This document shows, in pieces, positions 26,456 through 35,419 of a stretch of DNA of 64,000 bases. The notes under the pieces were generated by a model. That model did not search any database and had not been told where the DNA came from. It was given only the letters and a program-made list of their open reading frames with translations. The translations under genes were made by a program, and so were the position numbers. Numbering within the stretch: position 1 is the first letter of the stretch; the number at the start of each line of letters is the position of its first letter. Source of the DNA: Crateriforma conspicua (GTDB lineage Bacteria > Planctomycetota > Planctomycetia > Pirellulales > Pirellulaceae); assembly GCF_007752935.1 (NCBI RefSeq), contig NZ_CP036319.1, forward strand, positions 6,366,501 through 6,430,500, written 5' to 3'.

Positions 26456-27247
26456 CTACCACAGCTCCTGCAAGCGTGCGACCGCGATGCCCAGTTCGGT
26501 TCGGAAAACGTAGCCCACCGTCCCCATGGTCAGCGATGTGACGACCAACATCGCCAAAGCATTGATACTTAATCCGATCGCCAACACGTTCAGCTGTGGC
26601 AACGTGCGGCTGACCAAACCCGTGATCAGATTACTCAGCAGCAACGCCCCGACCACGGGCGCGGCCACACGGATCCCCGCGATCATTCCCGACGTCAACT
26701 GCGTCAGAATCAGATCCATCATCGCCGAATCCAGCACCACATTACCGGCCGGCATTGATCGAAAGCTATCGACCAGGACGTTCAGCAACACACGATGGCC
26801 GCCGATCAACAACAAGACCGCGGTCACCATCATGCCGACCAACTTAGCCAATGTCGGCACGCTACTTTGTGATGTGGAATCGATCGACTGGCCCAGCTGC
26901 ATCCCGCCGGTGCCGGAAATCGTTTCGCCGGCCAACTGGATCCCGGTCACGATCAATTGCACCGTGGCCCCGATCAACATCCCCACCAACGCCTCACGAC
27001 CAATCGCAACGGCCAGATCCACCAAGTTGTCGATGCTCGGCAATCGCGCCGGATCGGTCATGTCCACCACCGTCGGCACCAACAAAGCGGTCAACATGAT
27101 CGCGAACATCGCGCGGACCCGCTTGGGAACCCCTGCGCTGATCGCCGGCATCGCCATCAACAAGGTGCTCAGCCGCGTCAGCACCAGTACACAGACCACC
27201 AGATGATCGACCAGCCACTGTGACAGATCGCGGGTCGCTTCCATCAA
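26456..27247 (-). CDS. fliR: Flagellar type III export protein FliR
   Basis: A 263-residue membrane protein with about six hydrophobic segments, a component of the FliPQR export gate. The VLVLTRLSTLLMAMPAISAGVPKRVRAMFAI segment near residue 20 is typical of FliR, as is the GQSIDSTSQSSVPTLAKL loop near 130. It overlaps fliQ by four bases (27244-27247) and precedes flhB by 3, so the three genes are tightly coupled. Expression should follow the flagellar hierarchy, but no promoter motif specific to it is visible. Confidence 0.94.
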   Translation of the reverse strand: MMEATRDLSQWLVDHLVVCVLVLTRLSTLLMAMPAISAGVPKRVRAMFAIMLTALLVPTVVDMTDPARLPSIDNLVDLAVAIGREALVGMLIGATVQLIVTGIQLAGETISGTGGMQLGQSIDSTSQSSVPTLAKLVGMMVTAVLLLIGGHRVLLNVLVDSFRSMPAGNVVLDSAMMDLILTQLTSGMIAGIRVAAPVVGALLLSNLITGLVSRTLPQLNVLAIGLSINALAMLVVTSLTMGTVGYVFRTELGIAVARLQELW

Positions 27248-27507
27248 GGATTCCCCGCGTTTTCAAACACCGTGCGAGTGAATTCGACCATGCGAGCCAA
27301 CAGCCACGGCGTACAAACGACCAAAACGACGGCCATCGACAGAATCTTGGGCACAAAGGCCACCGTTTGATCTTGGATCTGAGTCAAACCTTGTATCAGA
27401 CCGATCAACAGCCCGGCCGCCATCCCGACGATCAACATGGGCGCGGCAATCAACATCGCCGACATCAGCGATTCGCGAACCAGATCGGTAGCAAAGGAAG
27501 CGTCCAT
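27244..27507 (-). CDS. fliQ: Flagellar type III export protein FliQ
   Basis: An 87-residue protein with two transmembrane helices, the standard FliQ size. The sequence APMLIVGMAAGLLIGLIQGLTQIQDQTVAFVPKIL matches the conserved core joining the two helices. FliQ assembles around FliP and FliR to form the helical export gate in the inner membrane. It overlaps fliR by four bases, showing translational coupling, and lies 84 bases downstream of fliP. Confidence 0.94.
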   Translation of the reverse strand: MDASFATDLVRESLMSAMLIAAPMLIVGMAAGLLIGLIQGLTQIQDQTVAFVPKILSMAVVLVVCTPWLLARMVEFTRTVFENAGNP

Positions 27508-27591
27508 GCGTCGTCATCGTCAATCAAAAAGGCAGAATATCCATCGGTGCACTGGCCCGACGATCCGTCGCCCGGCGCAGGTCGATCTGGT

Positions 27592-28443
27592 CTATCCGAA
27601 ACTATTCATCAGCATGTGAACAACCAAATTCCAGCCGTCCACCAACACAAATAACAACAACTTGAACGGCAGCGAGATCACCGCCGGTGGCAACATCAAC
27701 ATCCCCATCGAAATCGTCACGCTGGCGACCACCAAGTCGACGATCAAGAACGGCAAGTAAATTTGAAAGCCCATCAAGAACGCGATCTTCAATTCGCTCA
27801 AGATGAACGCAGGCAACATGACGCGAATCGGCACGTCTTCGAATCCACTGGGCACCGGCCCATCGGGATCCATGTAGTTCAAAAACAGCAACACGTCTTC
27901 ATGATTTTCCGCCTGATCGATCTGCCGAGCCATGAACCGCCGAATCGGCAATGCCCCCGCCTCAAACGCCTCGGTCAACGACATTTCAATTTCGGGATCG
28001 GTGTACGGCTTGATCGCGTCGTCGTACACCTCGTTCCAAACCGGCGTCATGACGAACAGCGTCATGAACAATGCAACACTGGTCATCACCTGGCTGGGCG
28101 GCAACGACTGCAAACCGATCGCCTGTCGCAGCAATCCCAACACGATCACGATGCGGACATAACAGGTCGTCATCAACAGCACCGCGGGCGCCAGACTTAA
28201 CACAGTCAGCAACAACAAAATCTGCAAACTGCTGGCCATGCCCTCGGGACTGGTCCATTTTTCCGGACCGCCGCCCAAGAAGTCCAACGATTCGGGCGTC
28301 AACTCGACCGGCTGCCTTGGCAATACCGTCGCGTCCGCCATGGGGACGATGTCCGACGCGGCACCGTCTTGCCCCCAAGCGACCGGGGCGCAGCACCCAA
28401 CCCAGACAAGCAACAGCAGTCCGGCGGTACGCATCGGGATCAA
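27592..28443 (-). CDS. fliP: Flagellar type III export protein FliP
   Basis: A 283-residue protein with an N-terminal signal peptide and four hydrophobic segments. The conserved FliP core is clear: LLTVLSLAPAVLLMTTCYVRIVIVLGLLRQAIG, then PPSQVMTSVALFMTLFVMTPVW, and IRVMLPAFILSELKIAFLMGFQIYLPFLIVDLVVASVTISMGMLMLPP. FliP forms the pentameric pore of the flagellar export gate. It is the first gene of the local run. No fliO or fliN precedes it: the next gene upstream (28627-29454) is a surface protein, so the rest of the flagellar genes must lie elsewhere. Confidence 0.95.
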   Translation of the reverse strand: MIPMRTAGLLLLVWVGCCAPVAWGQDGAASDIVPMADATVLPRQPVELTPESLDFLGGGPEKWTSPEGMASSLQILLLLTVLSLAPAVLLMTTCYVRIVIVLGLLRQAIGLQSLPPSQVMTSVALFMTLFVMTPVWNEVYDDAIKPYTDPEIEMSLTEAFEAGALPIRRFMARQIDQAENHEDVLLFLNYMDPDGPVPSGFEDVPIRVMLPAFILSELKIAFLMGFQIYLPFLIVDLVVASVTISMGMLMLPPAVISLPFKLLLFVLVDGWNLVVHMLMNSFG

Positions 28444-28626
28444 TTCAGGTCACTCCGTTGACCATGGAAGGCATTGAACCGTTCACGACGAAGAGTCGCA
28501 AAATCGTGAATTTCGTTCAAGTCAGATTGCCGGACGTCCGACCGGCGACGTGAAACACAGCAGTTTCCCACCAAAATCCCACGCCGCGGTCGGCGTCAAA
28601 CGCCAGACGGAACACCGCCCATGGCA

Positions 28627-29454
28627 TCAGCTGTAAATGGTTTCAAAGTTGTCTGATGCTGCGACCGCATTGAAACCGTTGGCATAAAACCCGGTGCCAT
28701 TGACGTCCAAGACGTCGTCGTCGGCACCACCATCCAGGTCGGCAAAGACGGCATCGGACGCATCGATACGCAACCGATCGTTGCCGCTGGAAAGCTGAAC
28801 ATCCAACTCATCCACGTCGATCCCGAACAGACTGACGTAGTCGTTGTGGCGGCCGGAGTTCACATCCAAGTGGTCGGCGTCCAAGTAGGACGCGACGAAC
28901 GTGTCAAAGCCGTCACCCATGTCGGCTTCCAGCTTCCCACCGACATCGATGTTGCGCATCCACCAATAATCATTGCCGTCTTGCCAAGCGTCATCGTCCA
29001 AATCGATGTCGTTCAACACGGTGACATCCATCATCGTGATGCGATCATTGCCCCGCCCGGTGCGGATTTCCAGATCACTGTGGGTGAACGCATTCATTCG
29101 AACGTCGCGTATCAACACGTGATCGTCGCCGCCGTTCAATTCGATTCGCAAATCGTCCAGCGAAACCCACTGGGACCCGGTGTAGAACTTCGTCGCAAGG
29201 ACGTACGACGCTTGTCCCTCAATCGTGGTCGCCGCCCCGCCGTGGTTCAGTCCGTTGATGTGCAAATAGTCTCCGATCTGGCGCACCTCCACACCGTTGG
29301 ACAAACCGTCGCCGGTCAATTCGACATCCATCCGGCTTCCGGAAATGTCGACGTCCACCGCGACATCGCCGGCCATCAGCTTGCGACTTTCCAGTGGCTG
29401 GACTCCCAAACGACGCGGCCGCACGCTGCGGCGATGGTTGTGGCGTTTCATCAT
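28627..29454 (-). CDS. LEPR-XLL-type surface protein with acidic Gly-Asp repeats
   Basis: A 275-residue protein. Its N-terminus (RRLGVQPLESRKLMAGD) is a variant of the LEPR-XLL signal found at the start of many large planctomycete exported proteins. The rest is acidic and beta-rich, with spaced GGDDHV, GRGNDR and GGADDDVLD motifs that resemble calcium-binding RTX-like turns and other parallel-beta repeats. No catalytic motif is visible. It starts with ATG ATG behind a GGGGAGA ribosome site and is divergent from the GntR operon. Likely a cell-envelope or extracellular protein; it is much smaller than the giant members of the class. Confidence 0.72.
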   Translation of the reverse strand: MMKRHNHRRSVRPRRLGVQPLESRKLMAGDVAVDVDISGSRMDVELTGDGLSNGVEVRQIGDYLHINGLNHGGAATTIEGQASYVLATKFYTGSQWVSLDDLRIELNGGDDHVLIRDVRMNAFTHSDLEIRTGRGNDRITMMDVTVLNDIDLDDDAWQDGNDYWWMRNIDVGGKLEADMGDGFDTFVASYLDADHLDVNSGRHNDYVSLFGIDVDELDVQLSSGNDRLRIDASDAVFADLDGGADDDVLDVNGTGFYANGFNAVAASDNFETIYS

Positions 29455-29607
29455 TACTGTCTCCCCGATTTTTAAATTGGAAATCGGTGTCCGGGCCGGA
29501 ACATCCGGGTCCGCTGATGCCGAGTCGACGTCAGCGGCGATTCACCCGCGACACCGTTGGCTAAGCGGTGCCCGCGGGCGGCTGTGACAGACCGATCGGA
29601 AAAAAAC

Positions 29608-29654
29608 TTGACCCCGCCGCCACCAACCGCTACTGTACTAGTTACCTAGAACAG
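29608..29654 (+). promoter_or_regulatory. Promoter with palindromic operator of the GntR-ABC operon
   Basis: TTGACC (29608-29613) and TACTGT (29631-29636), 17 bases apart, form a likely promoter. A 22-base palindrome, CTGTnCTAG-N4-CTAGnACAG (29633-29654), overlaps the -10 box and transcription start and runs into the AGGAGG ribosome site (29653-29658). The position suggests that the regulator encoded just downstream represses its own operon. Confidence 0.68.
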
Positions 29655-29666
29655 GAGGCCAATTCG

Positions 29667-30068
29667 ATGCTGTTCCATATCGACCCCAGCAACGGGGTCG
29701 CCATTTACGACCAAGTCGTCCGCCAAGTGAAGTTTGCCGTCGCCGACGGTGTGCTACGCGAAGGCGAAATGGCACCCAGCGTCCGCGAACTTTCCCGACA
29801 ACTGACCATCAACCCCAACACGGTCGCCCGGGCGTACAACCAATTGCAGACCGACGGCGTGCTGGAATCGATTCGCGGCACCGGGTTGGCCGTCAAGAAA
29901 AGGGCCACCGATCGGTGTCGAAAGGAACGTGACGCGATCGTCAGTGCCCGCATCGGCCAAGCGATCGACGAAGCCCTTCGCAGCGGTCTTGCCGTGGGCC
30001 AGGTGCGTGACCTGGTTGAACAAGCCCTGATCCAGTCCAACGTTTCCCAACCGGAGGCCCAATCATGA
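29667..30068 (+). CDS. GntR family transcriptional regulator, YtrA subfamily
   Basis: A 133-residue protein with a winged-helix DNA-binding domain (about residues 8-78) and only a short C-terminal helical part, as in the YtrA subfamily that controls ABC transporter operons. The AIYDQVVRQVKFAVADGVLREGEMAPSVRELSRQLTINPNTVARAYNQLQTDGVLESIRGTG pattern is diagnostic (shown here only as family signature: key parts are PSVREL, NPNTVARAY and the RGTG wing). The ATG at 29667 has an excellent AGGAGG 8 bases upstream. It overlaps the ABC ATPase start by four bases. A palindrome over its promoter is the likely operator. Confidence 0.92.
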   Translation: MLFHIDPSNGVAIYDQVVRQVKFAVADGVLREGEMAPSVRELSRQLTINPNTVARAYNQLQTDGVLESIRGTGLAVKKRATDRCRKERDAIVSARIGQAIDEALRSGLAVGQVRDLVEQALIQSNVSQPEAQS

Positions 30069-31039
30069 ATGCCCCCTCACCCGCCTCGGCCATCCGGTTC
30101 CAATCGGTCATCAAACGCTACCGCAAAACGACCGCGGTTGATCAAGTCAGCTTCGACGTGCCGTCGGGCGTCGTGTTCGCTTTGCTGGGCGACAATGGCG
30201 CGGGAAAAACGACGTCGATCAAAGCCATGTTGGGAACCGTCCGCATCGACGGCGGCAGCATTCGCGTGCTGGGTTGTGACCCGGTCGCCGACAGTGTGGC
30301 ATTGCGACACCGCATCGGCATCGTTCCCGAACAACCGTCGCTGTACGACTGGATGACGGTCGACGAAACGGGCTGGTTTGCCGCCGGCTTTCACGCCGAA
30401 GGCTTCTTAGCCCGCTATCGCGAATCCATTCGCCGATTCGGTATCGCGCCGGGCAAGAGAATTCGCGAATTGTCCAAAGGCATGAAAGCCAAAGTGGCCC
30501 TGTCTCTGGCAACCGCACACGAACCGGAACTGTTGATCTTGGACGAACCCACGTCGGGCTTGGACCCGATGGTCCGGCGTGAATTTCTGGAAAGCATGAT
30601 CGAACGTGCGGCAACGGGCCAAACGGTGTTTCTGTCCAGCCACCAGATCAACGAAGTCGAACGAGTCGCCGACCATGTCGCGTTGATGAAACAAGGCCGG
30701 TTGGTGCACTGCGAGTCATTGGAATCACTGAAACGCAACACCCGTGAATTGCTGGTCAACGTGACCGATACCGGTGTCCCGTCACCGCTGGGTGGTGACA
30801 ACGTCATCAGCGCCAACCGAACGGGTCGGCAATGGCGATTGCTGGTTCGTGACGTGACCGATTCGCAAATTGCGGAGATTGAAAACAGCGAATTCGTCGA
30901 CCGCTGCAGTGTCAACGAGCCATCGCTCGAGGAGATCTTTGTCGGCTATATCGGCGAATCGATGTCGACCGATGATGGAATGACCCAGCCACGCCCCCAA
31001 AGTGACGATCAACCCCTTGCACCGGAGGTTTCGTCATGA
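30065..31039 (+). CDS. ABC transporter ATP-binding protein
   Basis: A 324-residue ABC ATPase. Walker A is GDNGAGKTT, the signature reads LSKGMKAK, Walker B is LLILDEPTSGLDP, and the H-loop is SSHQINEVE. The C-terminal part after about residue 220 resembles the regulatory extension seen in ABC-2 export or antibiotic/lipid-related ATPases. It is translationally coupled to the GntR regulator before it and the permease after it (4-base ATGA overlaps at 30065-30068 and 31036-31039). The substrate is unknown; YtrA-type operons often respond to cell-envelope stress. Confidence 0.93.
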   Translation: MNAPSPASAIRFQSVIKRYRKTTAVDQVSFDVPSGVVFALLGDNGAGKTTSIKAMLGTVRIDGGSIRVLGCDPVADSVALRHRIGIVPEQPSLYDWMTVDETGWFAAGFHAEGFLARYRESIRRFGIAPGKRIRELSKGMKAKVALSLATAHEPELLILDEPTSGLDPMVRREFLESMIERAATGQTVFLSSHQINEVERVADHVALMKQGRLVHCESLESLKRNTRELLVNVTDTGVPSPLGGDNVISANRTGRQWRLLVRDVTDSQIAEIENSEFVDRCSVNEPSLEEIFVGYIGESMSTDDGMTQPRPQSDDQPLAPEVSS

Positions 31040-33825
31040 GTGTGATCACCGAACCGGGATTTGGACGTCTGTTGTGGAAGGAATGGCGCATCGCTCGCAG
31101 CTTTGCGATCGTCCTGGCCGTCATTGGCGTCGGATTGTTGGCGATGGCCGCCTTTCTGGGCCGCGGCAGTGGTGACAGTTACACGATCGGAATGGCGGCG
31201 TTGGCCACCGGATTGCCGCTGATCGCGTTGGCCGGCATGGTGGCGACCGCTTTTGCCGCCGAACATGAAAACGGCACGGGAATCCTGCAACGATCGTTGC
31301 CGACATCGGTTTCCGCCGTCGTACTGTCGAAACTGATCGTCGCCGTGGTCGTTTCGTTGATTCTGTTTGCGATTCTGGCTTTCACCGCGGTGGCGTTGGC
31401 GGCCCCCGACAAAGTCGATCTTGGCAACCTAAGCGTGGTGGTCGCGGCCATTGAAATGACCGCCTGGGGCATGCTGATATCGATGCTCAGCCGACGTCCG
31501 CTGGTCGCTTTGGTCCTGGCCGCCATGCTGGCAGTGGTGACCGCGTTTGCGATGGTTAGCCTGGCCGATTATCTGGCATGGACGTTCGGTTGGACGGGCA
31601 CGCTATGGAACACCCAATCGCAAAACAATGCCTTGCGAATGGTGATGCGTTTGATCGCCGTGTCGGTGGTGGCCGCATTGGCCGTTCGATCGTCCGGTGC
31701 CTGGTTTGACGACCGAGCCGCCGACTGGGGCCGCGCCGGTCAAGGGCTATTGGGCCGAGACACCGATGCATTGGCCAGTCGATCGGAAAAGGTCGCCACG
31801 GGTGCCCTGGCGCGACTTGGACGATTGGTCTGGTGCCAGTATCGCTCGGCACCCGGGATCTGGATCGGACTGACTGCGGTGACTTTGCTGATGGTGTACC
31901 TGATTCGTCGCGACGAACACGGCGTCGCTTTGTTTTTGACGCTTGGCGGTTCACTGTTCGGCGGCATCACGCTGGGCCTTTCGTCCGCCGAAAAGCGATT
32001 CTTGTTCGCCCAACCGATTCGGCCACGTTTTCACTGGTTGGCGACCCTGGTGTTGCCCGGCGCGATCGTTGCGTTGTTCTGCATCGCATTGATGATGATG
32101 GATTGGCGTCGCCGCGAGTATTGGTTATTGTGTTTTGGTCCCCTGGCCGGATTCGCGGTCGGTCAATTGATCTCGCGTTTCGCCAAGTCAGGACTGATCG
32201 GATTCGGTTTGTCGCTGTTGACCGGCGTGCTAGTCATCTTCTGGATCTCGTTTGCGATGATCCTGGCGATCCCGTTTTGGGTCGCCGTCCTTCCGCTGAT
32301 CGTCTTTGCGTTCTTGGCGACTTTTCTGACCGCAAAGGGTTGGCTGTACCAATGGGACGACCGTGCACATCGCCGTTGGCTGGCCGTCTGCATCGGAGTG
32401 CCGGCGGTATTGATCCTGGCATTGGTGGCCGCGTTCCGAGCTTACGAAATACCGGCGGTCACTGCGCAACAGATCGCGGCATTGTCATTGCCCGATCTGC
32501 CACGCCAAGACCAAGGCAAAACGGCTGCATTCCTGCGGATGATTGACCCAAAGATCCATGGCAGACTCGGTGCTTCCTGGGGCGCGGGAATGTATGCCTA
32601 CGATCCCATTGCGGAGGTCGATGTCGACGTCCTCAGCGAAGCCTTGCAAGAAAACCGCATCGCATTGCCGACGGACACCGATCGCGTTCGAATTCGGCAT
32701 GCGCTGGGAAAACTCAGCCTTGACACCCAACTTGCCGCACGCCGGGCCATTGCCGACGGTGACAGCCAAGCGGCGCAGAAATACTTGCAATCTCTGATCC
32801 GCTTGAAAGCGTTGGCACAAGATGTTGGGTACGGCTATTTTCAGCAAGACAACGCTTGGCTGATACTCCAATGGGCAACCATGCCGTCGACCGAGCCCGC
32901 AGCGATTCAGGGCATCATCGATCAGCTGACGCCTTTGGTGCCCGATAAAAAGTCGGCCCTGCGGTCACAGGCTCTGCAGAGCCATTTCCTTCAACAGTTG
33001 GCCGCCAACGATTCGGATTTCTTCAATCGGATTTGGGATCCGACCACGCGCCGTGGTCTGATCGTCACCTCGTGGATGCCTTGGGAGCGTCAGCGTTTGA
33101 AACGCTTTGTGGACCACCAGATTATCCAATCGACTCAATCGCTTCGCCGTATGGCCGATATTATGGAGCGAAATCAACGCCCCGATTCCGAAGACTCGTT
33201 TGTCCGCCAGACGTACATCGGTGATCCGCATTTGCTGGTCCCCACCTATGAGTTCCAACTTCAAGACGCCCCGACGTTCCTGCGATCGGTCCAGATGGAC
33301 CGCGCGTTGATTGTTCGGATGGCCATTTTGCTGTGGCAAAAGACTCACGACGGACGACTTCCTTCCGCTATCACCGACCTGAGCGATATCGTCGATGACG
33401 ACGTCATGATCGATCCGGCACAGGGCCAGCCGTTCCTGATCGTTGCCGGTCAAGCTGCGCAGGTGGCCATTGCAGAAGGCGGCGTCTGGGATGGCGATTA
33501 CTGGGAGCAGATTGAGGACGTGCAAGCGGCACTTGTCTCGCCACAATTTGCAGTTGAGATTGCCGAGAACAGCACGCTGGAGCATCCACGTTTGAAGATC
33601 GTCGGTGCTGATTCATCGGTCTATGACTTGGCGGATTTGCTGGCACGCGACACCGTGGTGGATGGACGCTATGCCCATGGAGCGCTGTATTACTATCGCC
33701 GTGCCACTTCCTACCCAATTCCCACGTTGGACATCGAATCTCCCACGTTGGACATCGAATCGGCGTTGAATACCGATCGCCAGACGATTTCCATCGGCGA
33801 TGTCCAGGACGCAGCAGATGACTGA
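31036..33825 (+). CDS. ABC-2-type permease fused to a large C-terminal domain
   Basis: A 929-residue protein. The first half (to about residue 475) has roughly twelve hydrophobic segments in two blocks and begins LLWKEWRIARSF, typical of ABC-2 permeases; it should pair with the ATPase encoded just upstream. The second half (about 480-929) is soluble, helical, and contains an RMAILLWQKTHDGRLPSAI...DPAQGQPFLI section that recurs in planctomycete membrane proteins of unknown role. Its end carries a duplicated PTLDIES heptapeptide. An ordinary permease of this class is 250-550 residues, so the extension is unusual. Starts with ATG overlapping the ATPase stop. Confidence 0.85.
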   Translation: MSVITEPGFGRLLWKEWRIARSFAIVLAVIGVGLLAMAAFLGRGSGDSYTIGMAALATGLPLIALAGMVATAFAAEHENGTGILQRSLPTSVSAVVLSKLIVAVVVSLILFAILAFTAVALAAPDKVDLGNLSVVVAAIEMTAWGMLISMLSRRPLVALVLAAMLAVVTAFAMVSLADYLAWTFGWTGTLWNTQSQNNALRMVMRLIAVSVVAALAVRSSGAWFDDRAADWGRAGQGLLGRDTDALASRSEKVATGALARLGRLVWCQYRSAPGIWIGLTAVTLLMVYLIRRDEHGVALFLTLGGSLFGGITLGLSSAEKRFLFAQPIRPRFHWLATLVLPGAIVALFCIALMMMDWRRREYWLLCFGPLAGFAVGQLISRFAKSGLIGFGLSLLTGVLVIFWISFAMILAIPFWVAVLPLIVFAFLATFLTAKGWLYQWDDRAHRRWLAVCIGVPAVLILALVAAFRAYEIPAVTAQQIAALSLPDLPRQDQGKTAAFLRMIDPKIHGRLGASWGAGMYAYDPIAEVDVDVLSEALQENRIALPTDTDRVRIRHALGKLSLDTQLAARRAIADGDSQAAQKYLQSLIRLKALAQDVGYGYFQQDNAWLILQWATMPSTEPAAIQGIIDQLTPLVPDKKSALRSQALQSHFLQQLAANDSDFFNRIWDPTTRRGLIVTSWMPWERQRLKRFVDHQIIQSTQSLRRMADIMERNQRPDSEDSFVRQTYIGDPHLLVPTYEFQLQDAPTFLRSVQMDRALIVRMAILLWQKTHDGRLPSAITDLSDIVDDDVMIDPAQGQPFLIVAGQAAQVAIAEGGVWDGDYWEQIEDVQAALVSPQFAVEIAENSTLEHPRLKIVGADSSVYDLADLLARDTVVDGRYAHGALYYYRRATSYPIPTLDIESPTLDIESALNTDRQTISIGDVQDAADD
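33721..33762 (+). repeat. 21-bp tandem duplication in the permease gene
   Basis: Two adjacent 21-base units (33721-33741 and 33742-33762) differ only in the last base and encode PTLDIES twice in frame. Near identity suggests a recent slippage or unequal-exchange event, and copy number may differ between strains. Confidence 0.85.
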
Positions 33826-33969
33826 CCGATAAATCCTGAAGGGAATGGAATTGGTGGACGAAAAGGGATCGTCGAATCGGAGGGTCGCAAGCTAAACTGA
33901 AGGCTGCCCCATTTGGGTCGCGAACATCTCGCCGGCTTCCCTCCTTCTTTTCGCCCGCCTTCGCCTTCC

Positions 33970-35268
33970 GTGCCACTGACCCTGACTTGTTCGAAGTGCG
34001 GCCAAAAGCTGTCCATCGCGGACGAGCTGAAGGGCAAGCAGGTACAGTGCCCGAAGTGCCAGGAAATCTATCTGGTCGAAAAACGACAACCGGCCAAAAC
34101 CGCTGCGTCCAAGCCTGCCGCGCCGGCAAAAGCGGCATCGCCGAAGCGACCGGCCACGGATCCGCCGAAACCGACACGCAGCACGACCGCACCAAAGCCC
34201 CAGTCCACCGCGACCGGCAAATCAACCGCAAAGCCGACGTCCAAGACCGCCGATGATCCATCGATCACGGTGTGTCCGAAATGTCATTCGAAGATGCGTT
34301 TGCCCGTCGCCCCGGGCGTGAACCATTTCATGTGCCCCAAGTGTTCGGCCACGATCACGGTCCGTACGCCCGAAGTGGAAATCCCGTCCGAACCGTTGGC
34401 CCAGGTTTCGTCGATCGATGACGATCCCTTTGCGGACCTGCCGGATGCTGGTGCGCCAGCACCGACAAGGTCATCACCACTTTCATCGAGACATGGTTTT
34501 CCGTCTGCACCGGCGCCGGCTGCGAATCCCTATGCATCGTCGGGTGGTTACACGCCGCCGCGTCGCAGTTCCGGCGGGTCGGCAAAATCGACGGGCCTGT
34601 TGGGGCCGGGCTTGCTGATCGCGATCCCCTATGGCCTGGGCACATTGTCAACGCTTGCGATTATGGGAATCGCGATCGCCAACCGGGACGAAGTAACGAA
34701 TCCTCGCGACTTCAACGTGATGATCGTCCTGTTCTCGGGACTGCTGATCAATTTCTTTTTGGTCTTGGCCGGTTCGATTCGGATGATCACCGGCGGGGCG
34801 AAGTGGGTCGGCTATGTGACGTGCATCGCCGCGTTGCTGCCGACACTGTGCCTGGCCGGAATGTGTTTGGGGCTGATCCTGTACCCGTTCGCGATCGGCG
34901 GTTCGATCTGGGGCTTGGTCGCGTTGTCGTCTCAAGGCAGCGTGTCGTCACGTCGCGGCGGATCGTCGGGGCCGTACCGTCAGTCGGGTGACAGCGGCAG
35001 TGCGTCGGATTATTTGCGACGCGCCGAAGACGAAATGGGAAAGCAACCCAAGGACAACACACCGGACAACAGCCTGAAGGCAATCGGTTTCATCATCGGT
35101 GGCGTCGTCTTATTGGGGATCGCGGCGGTCGGGTTGTACGGGATGTACTTGCATTTCAACGGCGAAGCCGAAGCACGACGCCCCGGCCGGGCGATCGGCG
35201 GCATTCTATTTTGCAGCATCACCGGTTTCAGTTTGCTGGGCCGCGGGCTGGCCTATTACATGAATTGA
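33970..35268 (+). CDS. Zinc-ribbon membrane protein
   Basis: A 432-residue protein with an N-terminal zinc ribbon (CSKCGQKL...CPKC), a Lys/Ala/Pro/Thr-rich linker, a second zinc ribbon (VCPKCHSKMRLP...MCPKCSATI, about residues 98-125), a Pro/Ser-rich section and then five or so transmembrane segments. The GTG at 33970 is chosen because it places the first Cys-x2-Cys seven residues from the N-terminus, as in similar planctomycete proteins; a TTG at 33913 is the alternative. Such MJ0042-like zinc-ribbon membrane proteins are common in planctomycetes and have no known function. It seems to be transcribed alone. Confidence 0.8.
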   Translation: MPLTLTCSKCGQKLSIADELKGKQVQCPKCQEIYLVEKRQPAKTAASKPAAPAKAASPKRPATDPPKPTRSTTAPKPQSTATGKSTAKPTSKTADDPSITVCPKCHSKMRLPVAPGVNHFMCPKCSATITVRTPEVEIPSEPLAQVSSIDDDPFADLPDAGAPAPTRSSPLSSRHGFPSAPAPAANPYASSGGYTPPRRSSGGSAKSTGLLGPGLLIAIPYGLGTLSTLAIMGIAIANRDEVTNPRDFNVMIVLFSGLLINFFLVLAGSIRMITGGAKWVGYVTCIAALLPTLCLAGMCLGLILYPFAIGGSIWGLVALSSQGSVSSRRGGSSGPYRQSGDSGSASDYLRRAEDEMGKQPKDNTPDNSLKAIGFIIGGVVLLGIAAVGLYGMYLHFNGEAEARRPGRAIGGILFCSITGFSLLGRGLAYYMN

Positions 35269-35419
35269 AACGATTGCATGGGATCTTTGGCGGGACTTTG
35301 CGGGCCGGCATGGCAGCTGCATCATTCCGACACGGTTGTGACCTAGCTTTGAAAGCCGGCGTCAACGCTCCAGACAACGCCGATACGCCGTCTTTCCCGG
35401 TCCGTCCGCGCTGCCCGCC

